Shown here piece by piece: positions 15,445 through 23,259 of a DNA stretch of 41,445 nt (position 1 is its first letter; each line of letters begins with the position of its first letter). The stretch is from Candidatus Poribacteria bacterium (GTDB taxonomy: Bacteria > Poribacteria > WGA-4E > WGA-3G): contig PYIY01000060.1 of assembly GCA_003635195.1 (NCBI GenBank), positions 1 to 41,445 of the forward strand, in the 5' to 3' direction. Under the pieces are notes generated by a model that ran no database searches, was not told the DNA's origin, and worked only from the letters and a program-made list of their open reading frames with translations. The position numbers and the translations under genes were made by a program.

Positions 15445-16122
15445 ATGGCACAAAATGAGAAATTTACTGATGAACTCAGGCGCGCTGCTGCACCGATTTG
15501 GGAAGCGGATCTTAAACATCCATTCGTCCGCGGTATGGCTGATGGCAGTCTCCTGACAGAGAAGTTTAAGTTCTATCTGATTCAGGATTATCTGTTCTTA
15601 CTCGACTATAGTCGCGTGTTTGCGTACGGTGTTATCAAGGCACACGATGAAGCGACGATGGCGATGTTTGCCCAGCTCCTCAATGAAACATTGAACACTG
15701 AGATGGATTTGCATCGTGGATATTGCGAAAAATTTGGTATCACTGCCGCAGAGATGGAAGCTGCACCGATGGCACCTACGACACATGCTTATACACGACA
15801 TGTGCTCAATGTAGCGGAAACTGGCACTTTGGCGGATCTCGTCGCAGGTGTGCTACCGTGTCAGTGGGGCTACGCCGAAATCGGTACAACGCTTGCCCAA
15901 CAGGGAGGTTCACCCGAACCACTCTATCAGGAATGGATTGACATGTACGCCTCTCCCGAATTTCTGTCGTTAGGCGAGTGGTTACGTGGTTTACTCAACA
16001 CGCTCGCTGCTGAGTATAGTGCCGCCGAAAAAGAACGGATTAAAAACTACTTCTTGACAAGCAGTCGTTATGAATATCTCTTTTGGGAGATGGCGTACAC
16101 ACAAGAAGCGTGGAAAATTTAA
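15445..16122 (+). CDS. tenA: TenA family aminopyrimidine aminohydrolase / thiaminase II
   Basis: A 225-residue all-helical TenA protein. The active-site cysteine is C139 in VLPCQWGYAEIG and a conserved glutamate is E215 in YLFWEMAY. Having the cysteine places it in the classical TenA_C group, which hydrolyses aminopyrimidines to salvage the HMP moiety for thiamine synthesis. AGGAG lies 12 bases upstream of ATG 15445. The TTG at 15433 directly abuts that site and cannot be the start. No other thiamine gene and no obvious TPP riboswitch is nearby (the upstream gap is 76 bases). It converges with the sensor kinase gene across a palindromic terminator. Confidence 0.92.
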   Translation: MAQNEKFTDELRRAAAPIWEADLKHPFVRGMADGSLLTEKFKFYLIQDYLFLLDYSRVFAYGVIKAHDEATMAMFAQLLNETLNTEMDLHRGYCEKFGITAAEMEAAPMAPTTHAYTRHVLNVAETGTLADLVAGVLPCQWGYAEIGTTLAQQGGSPEPLYQEWIDMYASPEFLSLGEWLRGLLNTLAAEYSAAEKERIKNYFLTSSRYEYLFWEMAYTQEAWKI

Positions 16123-16124
16123 CT

Positions 16125-16150
16125 GTAGGGTTGGGTAACCCAACCCCTAC
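16125..16150. terminator. Palindromic repeat acting as bidirectional terminator
   Basis: GTAGGG-TTGGGT, one base, ACCCAA-CCCCTAC forms a near-perfect stem with one unpaired G on the right side. It lies between the convergent tenA and sensor-kinase genes. The CTA in its right arm supplies the TAG stop of the kinase gene. It belongs to a GTAGGGG...CCCCTAC type of intergenic palindrome, also seen at 36482-36510. There is no long T run, so factor-independent termination is uncertain. Confidence 0.55.
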
Positions 16151-17958
16151 AACGGAATAGCAACGTGGAATACACTGCCTTCGCCAAGCGAACTTTCCAG
16201 CCAGATTTGTCCATTGTGACAGAGCACAATATGTTTGGCAATTGCTAATCCTAATCCGGTACCACCCATTTCTCGCGCGCGTCCTTTATCAACACGATAG
16301 AACCGCTCAAATACGCGAGGTTGGGACTCCATTGGGATGCCGATACCAGTATCTTGGACATGCACGATCATTTCTTCCGAGGTTATATTCGATTCTTCAA
16401 AGGCTTCACTTGTGTAGATTTCTGCCGAAATGGTAATCGTACCACCATCTGGTGTGTATTTAATAGCGTTATCAATCAGGTTTACAAGCACCTGCATGAA
16501 AAGTTGTTGATCTACGCTAAACTCAGGTAGACTTTCCGGGATCTCCCATTTTAAAACCAATTCGGATTCCTCTAATAGAGGCTCGAACACATCTAAAATC
16601 GGTGCATGGAAGGTGTTGAGGTGACACAGGGTGCGTTTCAATTCAACATCGCCAGACTCGAGTCGGGAAAGCTCCAGCAGCTCCGAGACCAATCTGGAGA
16701 GTCGGGCGGCATGATTGAGGATTTTCACGACAAACTGTTCTTGTGATTTTGTGCGTGTGGCATCTTCACTGAGTAAGGTCTCGGCGTACCCTCGGATTGT
16801 TGTGAGCGGTGTCCGAAGTTCGTGTGAGACATTCGCCACAAAATCTGCGCGGATCCGCTCCAACTGCCGTTCCTTACTCACATCGTGGATAACGATAACA
16901 TATTCTTCGCCGGTGGCAACAGGCACAACCGTGACCTCTGCTTCCGGTTCTGTTAGGTTCCCGAGGCGGATTTCTGCGAACGCGACGGCTTCTGTCTGTT
17001 CTGCTGCCTGCAGCAATGTTTGTAATTCAGGGATCCGATTAATTTCGATCAGGGCTTTTCCGACATAAACATTCGGAAGCGACAACATGGAGATAGCCAT
17101 AGGGTTGGCATAGGTAATTTCAAACGCACCGTTTACGAGTAGCACGCCTTCACCCATATCAGTTAGAATGGTTTCCAAACGCCGATGTTCTTCGGAAATC
17201 TGATCAATCTGTTCCTGCATCCTGTCTGCCATCAGATTGAAATTCCGTGAGAGTTGACCGAGTTCATTCTTGGAATCGACAGGGACGCGCGTGTCTATCT
17301 TTCCGGCAGCAAGGGATTGGGTCATCTGCGTTAATTTCTCAATCGGTTTTGTGATGATCTTGATAGAAAAAACGCTAAATACAATGGTGAGGATTAGACC
17401 CGCCACGCTCGCAAGCAGAACCATCCGGCGCAGGTTACCGATTGCTGTATTGACGGCTTCCATCGGTAGGGCGACGCGACAAATGCCAATCAGGGTGCCT
17501 TCGCTATTTTGTGAAGTTTGTTTGTATATCGGCATTGCGTAGTAGCGGAATTCTGTCTGCGTTGTATTGCTGTATCTGTCCCGAATTCCGCTGCCGAATT
17601 GGAGGGCATCCTGTACTTCTGGACGTTTAAGGTGATTATCCATCGCCCGCAGTGCTGCACCATCGCGTTCTGTATCCCCCCAGACAACACCTTCTAAGTC
17701 AATAAAGGTCACCCGCGCCTTTTCGGTCTTGCCGAGTTTATCAACAAGTGGGTCTATCGCGTCATAGGTAAAGTTATCTGTAGCCGGGAGTTTTTCAATG
17801 AGGAATTCCCGAGTTAATGCCGCCTGAATTTCCAATTCGCTGGTAATCCGAGTACTCATCGAATCTTTGAGCATTGTAGCGAGATAGAAATACATAGCAA
17901 GCAATACGACAAGCACAATGCCTATGTACCTGAGTGTCAGTTGTGTGCGGATATTCAT
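16147..17958 (-). CDS. PhoR-like membrane sensor histidine kinase
   Basis: A 603-residue two-component sensor. In order: transmembrane helix 1 (about 10-30), an extracytoplasmic sensor domain (31-177), transmembrane helix 2 (178-200), HAMP (200-252), a PAS-like domain (260-360), HisKA with the phospho-acceptor His379 in VSHELRTPL, and HATPase_c with N box LVNLIDNAIKYTPDG, G1 DTGIGIP and G2 GGTGLGLAIAKH. The architecture is that of PhoR/PnpS phosphate sensors, but the signal cannot be read from sequence. No response regulator gene is next to it in either direction within this window, so it is an orphan locally. The promoter at 18002-18030 probably drives it. The stop codon lies inside the palindrome at 16125-16150. 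Confidence 0.93.
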   Translation of the reverse strand: MNIRTQLTLRYIGIVLVVLLAMYFYLATMLKDSMSTRITSELEIQAALTREFLIEKLPATDNFTYDAIDPLVDKLGKTEKARVTFIDLEGVVWGDTERDGAALRAMDNHLKRPEVQDALQFGSGIRDRYSNTTQTEFRYYAMPIYKQTSQNSEGTLIGICRVALPMEAVNTAIGNLRRMVLLASVAGLILTIVFSVFSIKIITKPIEKLTQMTQSLAAGKIDTRVPVDSKNELGQLSRNFNLMADRMQEQIDQISEEHRRLETILTDMGEGVLLVNGAFEITYANPMAISMLSLPNVYVGKALIEINRIPELQTLLQAAEQTEAVAFAEIRLGNLTEPEAEVTVVPVATGEEYVIVIHDVSKERQLERIRADFVANVSHELRTPLTTIRGYAETLLSEDATRTKSQEQFVVKILNHAARLSRLVSELLELSRLESGDVELKRTLCHLNTFHAPILDVFEPLLEESELVLKWEIPESLPEFSVDQQLFMQVLVNLIDNAIKYTPDGGTITISAEIYTSEAFEESNITSEEMIVHVQDTGIGIPMESQPRVFERFYRVDKGRAREMGGTGLGLAIAKHIVLCHNGQIWLESSLGEGSVFHVAIPL

Positions 17959-18001
17959 AAGCTGTCTTTAATCTGTTTGGCTGTAAAGGGATTCCGATGT
18001 A

Positions 18002-18030
18002 ATCATAACACCTTTTTGCGTAGCTTGCAA
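18002..18030 (-). promoter_or_regulatory. Promoter of the sensor kinase gene
   Basis: On the minus strand TTGCAA (18030-18025), 17 bases, then TATGAT (18007-18002). The -35 box is formed by the dispersed repeat GCGTAGCTTGCAAGCC, so repeat insertion may have shaped this promoter. The leader to the ATG at 17958 is about 35-40 bases. Confidence 0.55.
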
Positions 18031-18268
18031 GCCAAAACTTGCACCAAAGACATCAAATTTCTCGGCAACGTCTGCCACGAATCGGTAGAGCGATATTATT
18101 TCACTGTTGTGACTCGCTATATCAGTTAAGAAGAAAAAAGTCAATAGAGTTCTACAAAACGAACCATTTCGGCGATTTTTTCATTTTTCCCAAAAATTCT
18201 TAAAAAAATGCTGTGAAATACAGATAAAAAATCGGGGGCCTTCATTTTTTATCGCGCTTCTCTTGTAA

Positions 18269-18297
18269 TTGACAACGAAACCGTATTTTGCTAAACT
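18269..18297 (+). promoter_or_regulatory. Promoter of the dapA-like/aroA operon
   Basis: TTGACA (18269-18274), 17 bases, then TAAACT (18292-18297). The -35 is perfect; the -10 matches four of six positions. The start codon at 18358 follows a short leader with an AAGGAG ribosome site. Confidence 0.6.
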
Positions 18298-18357
18298 GAA
18301 AGCATCTAACCAAATTGCAGAGAAACATCCGCTGGGGCGAGAATGAAGGAGACATTC

Positions 18358-19257
18358 ATGAATATCCGATTTGAAGGCATTTTTACACCCACCGTAACGC
18401 CGCTTGACGAAAAAGAACGCGTCGATGAACGCGGGTTCGTCAATCAACTGAACCGTTTGATTAGCAGCGGTGTTCACGGTATCTATCTACTCGGAAGTTC
18501 GGGTGAATTTACGACGTTAACAAATACAGAACGCGAGCGCGCAATAGACATCGCTCTCAAAGCAATCGGGGGTCGCGTCCCAGTTATCTGTTGTGCCATG
18601 GATACAAGTACGCAACGCGTCATCCAAAACATTGAAATCGCCGAACAGTTCGGCGTTGATGCAGTCGCTGCGACACCGGGGTACTATTACCCCTCCACCG
18701 ACGATGCGGATTTGATCGAATTCTATCAGACCGTCGCCGCGAGTACGGAACTCCCAGTTTTCATCTACAATATCCCCTCCACTGTTAAGACCTTCATTAA
18801 GCCCCAGATTGTCGTCGAACTCGCAGAAACCTGTGAAAATATCGTCGGTGTTAAGGACAGTACCGGCGATTGGACGAACTCCCTCAATCTCATAGCACTG
18901 CTCGGTGAGCGGGCGGATTTCTCTATCTTCCTCGGTTCGCATGTCGCACTCGGTGCAGCCCTCCTATTCGGTGCAGCCGGTGGTGTTGTCTCAATTGCAA
19001 ACGTCGCCCCGAAGGAATCCGTCGCGCTCTACCATGCTGCGAAAGCACGTGATATTGATGAAGTCCATCGGTTACAAAAGTGGATGCTTCGGCTCAGTAA
19101 GATGTATACCTACGGACAGGGTGTCAGCGGTATGAAAGCGTGTCTGGAAATTTTGGGGGTCTGTAGCGCACGCACGACAAGTCCGCTACTACCGCTTACT
19201 GATGCCGAGAAAGCGGAGCTCCGGGAATTGCTAACAGAGTTGGGAGTGCGTGAATGA
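18358..19257 (+). CDS. Dihydrodipicolinate synthase / N-acetylneuraminate lyase family aldolase
   Basis: A 299-residue class I (Schiff-base) aldolase. The pyruvate-binding motif is GSSGE (46-50). The catalytic tyrosine is Y137 in FIYNIPS and the Schiff-base lysine is K166 in IVGVKDST. The length fits the DapA/NanA family. The specific reaction (lysine pathway, sialic acid, or 2-keto-3-deoxy sugar acid) cannot be decided. ATG 18358 has AAGGAG at good spacing and is preferred over ATG 18343. It overlaps aroA by an ATGA, so the two are translationally coupled. Pairing with a shikimate-pathway gene could mean an amino-acid role, but this is inference. Confidence 0.9.
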   Translation: MNIRFEGIFTPTVTPLDEKERVDERGFVNQLNRLISSGVHGIYLLGSSGEFTTLTNTERERAIDIALKAIGGRVPVICCAMDTSTQRVIQNIEIAEQFGVDAVAATPGYYYPSTDDADLIEFYQTVAASTELPVFIYNIPSTVKTFIKPQIVVELAETCENIVGVKDSTGDWTNSLNLIALLGERADFSIFLGSHVALGAALLFGAAGGVVSIANVAPKESVALYHAAKARDIDEVHRLQKWMLRLSKMYTYGQGVSGMKACLEILGVCSARTTSPLLPLTDAEKAELRELLTELGVRE

Positions 19258-20525
19258 TTGAGATACAACCGATTCGCAAACCCCTTGATGCCACGATAAC
19301 GGTCCCCGGTTCTAAGAGTTATACCAACCGTGCCTTATTGGTTGCTGCAATGGCACGCGGTGTTTCAACGTTGACAGGTGCCCTCTTTAGCGACGATACA
19401 CGCTATATGTCTACGTCGCTGCGAAAACTCGGGGTCAAAATTGATGCCGATGAGAAACGAGCAAGGTTTGATGTGCATGGAAATGGCGGCGAGATACCAG
19501 TTTCCGCAGCGGAACTCTATATCGGAAACTCAGGCACCACTTCACGTTCACTGACCGCCTACGTTTCACTCGGACATGGAAAATTCGTTATTGACGGCGA
19601 TGAACCGATGCGCCACGGTCGTCCTATCGCTGACTTACTCGATGCACTCAGACAAATTGGAGTCTCGGCGCGCACCCGATTTGGGAACGGACATCTCCCT
19701 GTTATCGTTGAAGCAAATGGACTTTCAGGTGGAAAAACCCGACTGGATATCAGTAAGAGCAGTCAGTTTTTAACGGCACTGCTGCTCATCGCACCTTATG
19801 CAAAAAACGGCATGGAGATTGAGGTCATCGGTAACCGAACAATGCCTTATATTGACATCACACGATCCGTCATGGCAGCGTTTGGTGTGCAGGTCATAAG
19901 CGAAAACTACGAGTTTTTTCGGATTGAAGGTGGACAGCAGTATCAACCGCGGGTCTATAACATAGAGCCGGATGCCTCTAACGCTTCTTACTTCTTTGCT
20001 GCTGCTGCGCTCACCGGTGGACGTGTCACTGTCCAACACCTAAACTTAGATTCTGCACAAGGTGATCTCCAGTTTGTACATATCTTAGAACAGATGGGCT
20101 GTCAGACCACCGTTTCTAACACAGGTATTACCCTCACCGGACCGCGCCAATTAAAAGGGATTGCTGTTGATATGCGGACGATTTCGGATACTGCCTTAAC
20201 CCTCGCGGCGATTGCACCCTTCGCCGATAGCAAAGTAACCATCCGAAATATTGAGCATACGCGTTGGCAAGAGACTGATCGGATTCATGCGATGGTAACG
20301 GAGCTCCGAAAATTAGGCGTGCCAGTCGTTGAACACCAAGACGGACTTGAAATCTCACCGGCACCTATCACCCCTGCAGCGATTGATACCTACGAAGACC
20401 ACCGTGTAGCGATGGCATTTTCGATCGTCGGTTTAAAGGCAAATGGGATTCGGATTAATGATCCAGAATGTGTCAGCAAGACGTTCCCTAATTATTTTGA
20501 GGTGCTGCAAGAGTTATATTCTTGA
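19254..20525 (+). CDS. aroA: 3-phosphoshikimate 1-carboxyvinyltransferase (EPSP synthase)
   Basis: A 423-residue enzyme of the shikimate pathway that joins shikimate-3-phosphate and phosphoenolpyruvate. Motifs are PGSKSYTNRALL near the N-terminus (Lys/Ser for substrate binding), LYIGNSGTTSRSL (PEP-binding loop), DEPMRHGRPIADLL, PDASNASYFFAAAAL with the catalytic-loop Asp, and YEDHRVAMAFSIVG at the C-terminus. The length is normal. It starts within the stop of the DapA-like gene (4-base overlap), so expression is coupled to it. Cytoplasmic; product feeds chorismate synthesis. trpF, another aromatic pathway gene, lies at 36533 in a separate unit. Confidence 0.95.
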   Translation: MIEIQPIRKPLDATITVPGSKSYTNRALLVAAMARGVSTLTGALFSDDTRYMSTSLRKLGVKIDADEKRARFDVHGNGGEIPVSAAELYIGNSGTTSRSLTAYVSLGHGKFVIDGDEPMRHGRPIADLLDALRQIGVSARTRFGNGHLPVIVEANGLSGGKTRLDISKSSQFLTALLLIAPYAKNGMEIEVIGNRTMPYIDITRSVMAAFGVQVISENYEFFRIEGGQQYQPRVYNIEPDASNASYFFAAAALTGGRVTVQHLNLDSAQGDLQFVHILEQMGCQTTVSNTGITLTGPRQLKGIAVDMRTISDTALTLAAIAPFADSKVTIRNIEHTRWQETDRIHAMVTELRKLGVPVVEHQDGLEISPAPITPAAIDTYEDHRVAMAFSIVGLKANGIRINDPECVSKTFPNYFEVLQELYS

Positions 20526-20672
20526 TGAAATATCTTCATGTAGGTGCGACTTTTTGGCTAAAATAGGTAAATGAAAACTACATGCCTCTATTTCTACTCT
20601 CGGCAAATTAGCAATTAGTGTGTTTTCTATGGTATCCTTAAAGTTAACAAATTTTTTGGGAGAAACAGACGC

Positions 20673-20927
20673 ATGAAATATGACGAACAAACAGCACAGA
20701 CATTTAACGACCTCATCACCTGCAATCCGAGAATTATGAGTGGCACGCCTGTTTTCAAAAACACGCGTGTTCCGATTAAGAACCTCATTGATTATTTAGA
20801 AGCAGGTGATAGCTTAGACGAGTTTTTAGAGGATTTTCCTTCTGTCAGTCGTACGCAGGCTATGCAGACTTTGGAGTTAGCAAAGGAGATGTTGCTTACG
20901 CAAGCCTATGCATATTCTGATTGCTAA
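20673..20927 (+). CDS. DUF433 domain protein (antitoxin-like), orphan
   Basis: An 84-residue DUF433 protein. Typical are NPRIMSGTPVFKNTRVPIKNLIDYLEAGDSLDEFLEDFPSVSRTQAMQTLELA, forming a small helix-turn-helix-like fold. DUF433 proteins usually sit upstream of a DUF5615 PIN-like toxin. Here the next gene converges from the other strand and overlaps by 4 bases, so no toxin partner is present and the antitoxin looks orphaned. GGGAGA lies 9 bases before the ATG. Confidence 0.85.
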   Translation: MKYDEQTAQTFNDLITCNPRIMSGTPVFKNTRVPIKNLIDYLEAGDSLDEFLEDFPSVSRTQAMQTLELAKEMLLTQAYAYSDC

Positions 20928-22354
20928 TCAAACCTAAATCTTGTCCGAAATTCCCCTAAAACGGCGATCCCACCACCATAAGATAGTACCGCCAACGGAA
21001 TCAATATCCAAATCGACAAAATTCCTTTCAACAACACCAAACCGATACCCATCACAGCAGAGAGAAAAACTGCTTTCAAAAGTGTCGGCAGTATGGGAAA
21101 TGTTTCGCGAAATTTGACAATATTTCTTGAGATATAGCCAATTCCAACGACAAGCACGTACGCCTCACTGATAACCATCGCGATCGCTGCACCGACGTGG
21201 CTGAAACGCGGAATCAGATATAGATTCAGGCAGATGTTCAAGAATGCTGTCGTCCCCATCAGCACTGAGAAAGCACGGCGTTTATCTGTTGCCCGTAGGA
21301 CCGCCAGCACCGCGGTTGTTAAAAAGATGAGTCCACCTGACCAGCTAAGCCATTCAAGTGCCGTTGCAATTTTATCGACTTGCTCCGATGTGTAGGTCGG
21401 AAATAATACCGCTGTGATTTCAGAAGATAGTATTGAAAGCCCGACCGCGAACGGTAATCCGCACAGGACCATCCATCGCATACCGAACGTGTATGCCCCC
21501 GGGAATCTCCCCTTTTCTCGCTCCCACGCACGCGATAGCACTGGAAACATCGCACCCATCATGAACGCGCCCGGTAGAATTGTGAAGGCATTGACAATTG
21601 TATATGCTAAACCATACCACGTGTTGGCTTCTAAGCCTTCTGAACTGAGTTTTGGCAGCATAATCGTATCTATACGAAAATAGAGAAGATTGAGAAGATT
21701 GCCGACCGCAAAGGGGAGTGCCTGCTGCATCAGCACCGTCACGATCTCCCTGCTTGATTGGAATCGGAGTTGAGTGAAACGGAGACGGGTGAACCCGATG
21801 CTCAAGATAAGGTTAATACAACCCGCTGCTAACATGACTTGGCAGACGGTCACCAATCCATATCCGAGGAGGATCACAGCACCGCTGATTAAGAGGAACA
21901 CCGCACGCTCGGCAATCACGGTGAATGCCTCATATTTCATCTCCTCGTGTGCGCGGAAGACGCAACGGTACAACTGCGCAATCGAATTGGCAATCTCTGC
22001 CAATCCCAAGAAGATTATCATCTCTACGATTGTCGCAGCGTAGAGGAAGATACCGCTGATAATCATGATACTGTATGCAATAATTGATAGAATACCGCGA
22101 ACGATGAGCGCGTTACCCAGGTAATGCCGGGTCTGTTGCGGGTGCAGTGTCATTTCTCGGATGAGTGGGTTTTGGATACCAAGTTCTGTCAGGATTGCAA
22201 TCAGATTGGTAAATGCAATTGCCCAAAAATAACCGCCAAGTTCACTTTCAGTGAAATAACGTGGCATCAGCCAGACTGTTATCACAAGTGAGCCGAGGCG
22301 GCCGATAAGGTGCGCGCTAAAGAGACTGGACGTGTTTTTAAAGATACGGTTCAT
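20924..22354 (-). CDS. Oligosaccharide flippase family protein (Wzx/MOP type)
   Basis: A 476-residue polytopic membrane protein with about 12-14 hydrophobic segments, beginning with IFKNTSSLFSAHLIGRLGSLVITVWLMPRYFTESELGGYFW. That N-terminus and the segment YLIPRFSHVGAAIAMVISEAYVLVVG (about residue 385) are typical of Wzx-like polysaccharide flippases of the MOP superfamily. They flip undecaprenyl-linked oligosaccharides across the inner membrane. The ATG overlaps the stop of the redoxin gene (ATGA), so its translation likely depends on ribosomes reaching that stop, which lies beyond the redoxin's internal UGA. No polymerase or ligase gene is adjacent. Confidence 0.9.
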   Translation of the reverse strand: MNRIFKNTSSLFSAHLIGRLGSLVITVWLMPRYFTESELGGYFWAIAFTNLIAILTELGIQNPLIREMTLHPQQTRHYLGNALIVRGILSIIAYSIMIISGIFLYAATIVEMIIFLGLAEIANSIAQLYRCVFRAHEEMKYEAFTVIAERAVFLLISGAVILLGYGLVTVCQVMLAAGCINLILSIGFTRLRFTQLRFQSSREIVTVLMQQALPFAVGNLLNLLYFRIDTIMLPKLSSEGLEANTWYGLAYTIVNAFTILPGAFMMGAMFPVLSRAWEREKGRFPGAYTFGMRWMVLCGLPFAVGLSILSSEITAVLFPTYTSEQVDKIATALEWLSWSGGLIFLTTAVLAVLRATDKRRAFSVLMGTTAFLNICLNLYLIPRFSHVGAAIAMVISEAYVLVVGIGYISRNIVKFRETFPILPTLLKAVFLSAVMGIGLVLLKGILSIWILIPLAVLSYGGGIAVLGEFRTRFRFD

Positions 22355-23235
22355 CTATGCTGCAGCTGCGAGAGTTGTTCAAGAATCAGTTCCCGAGCAG
22401 GACGATCCGAATTTCGCTTGCCGATGTAAAGCCATTTGAGGTTACCCTCTTTATCGACTAAGAACGTCGCAGGTAGGTACATATCCCGACGGTGGAAGTG
22501 GTAAGGTTTAACGATGCCGTAAGCCTCATGGACAGAAGAACCTGGATCCGCAAGCAGCGGGATATCCATCGTTTCAGCGTCCTTAAATTTCGCTATGACT
22601 GAAAGCGGTTCCGGTTTAATCGCTACAACAACGGTATCGTATTTTTCCTTGAATAGTTTTTGATCGGTCGCAAACTGCGACGTGTAGTTGGCACAGACCG
22701 GTCAGTAGGTCTGAAGTAATAGACTGACAAGCACGTTCTGCTTTCCTTTATACTCCGAAAGCTTGACTTGTGTTTTACCATCTGCTTCGGTGAGGTTAAA
22801 ATCCGGAGCAGGCGAACCGATAGATAACGGTGTGTTCCGCTTGAGTTTAGCGAGTTCTGTGGTCAACTCTTCTATCGTCGGGTATGCGGTTTCATCAGTG
22901 TGTTTCCAGCGCACGTAACCCGATTTATCAATAATGAACAGCCCTATTTCTTCTGCTTCGGATACTTGTTTTGACGTTACCACTATGTTATATTTTAGCA
23001 TCAGTGCTTCGCTTATTTCCGGGGCATCCGGCATCAACTCAGGTAGTGAATAATTTATGACGTATACGTTTGATTTGCCGTGCAAATTTTGGGCGAATTC
23101 AATCTCTGTGGCAAGTTCGGTACCAAACACGCGGTCGCCGACTTCCAAGGCGTATGTAGGGGCAGTGAGGACCGCAAACGGTATTGTAACGAGAAAAAGT
23201 ACCAGTACATATCTGCAAAAACGTGAGAATAACAT
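22351..23235 (-). CDS. Probable selenocysteine-containing secreted redoxin (peroxiredoxin/TlpA-like)
   Basis: Read with one in-frame UGA (22704-22702) as selenocysteine, this is a 294-residue protein. Residues 1-29 are a signal peptide (hydrophobic core YVLVLFLVTIPFAVL), so it acts outside the inner membrane. Residues 30-133 form a thioredoxin-like domain with no cysteine (VYVINYS ... IGLFIIDKSGYVRW). Residues 139-294 form an AhpC/TSA-redoxin domain: IGSPAPDFNL, then LLLQTY-U178-PVC181, DIPLLADPGSSVHEAYGI and ATFLVDKEGNLKWLYIG. The UGA sits exactly where the redox-active cysteine belongs, giving UxxC. The frame continues cleanly for 116 codons to a stop that overlaps the flippase start. AAGGAG precedes the ATG. 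Predicted role: thiol peroxidase or disulfide reductase. The alternative is a pseudogene from a Cys-to-UGA mutation; selA/B/C/D are not in this window. Confidence 0.72.
22667..22704 (-). promoter_or_regulatory. SECIS-like hairpin after the in-frame UGA
   Basis: On the coding (minus) strand, a hairpin GTCGCA / GTT loop / TGCGAC begins 20 bases after the UGA at 22704-22702. All six base pairs are Watson-Crick (22681-22676 with 22672-22667). The apical loop is GUU, starting 26 bases after the UGA. Known bacterial SECIS elements have an apical loop with G at the start, roughly 16-37 bases from the UGA, on a stem of at least four pairs; this fits. Function is inferred. Confidence 0.5.
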
Positions 23236-23259
23236 AAAAATCTCCTTAAATATTTCTGG

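Larger units (their letters stand above)
17959..18357. other. Divergent intergenic region
   Basis: It separates the leftward sensor kinase from the rightward DapA-like gene. It holds one promoter for each (18002-18030 minus, 18269-18297 plus) and the 16-base GCGTAGCTTGCAAGCC repeat at 18018-18033. No additional gene is supported. Confidence 0.6.

Noticed and set aside
22351..22569. Separate 72-residue redoxin C-terminal gene starting at MDIPLLADPG
   Set aside because: It has no ribosome site and begins inside a conserved redoxin segment. The frame is continuous upstream to the UGA, so it is the end of the selenoprotein.
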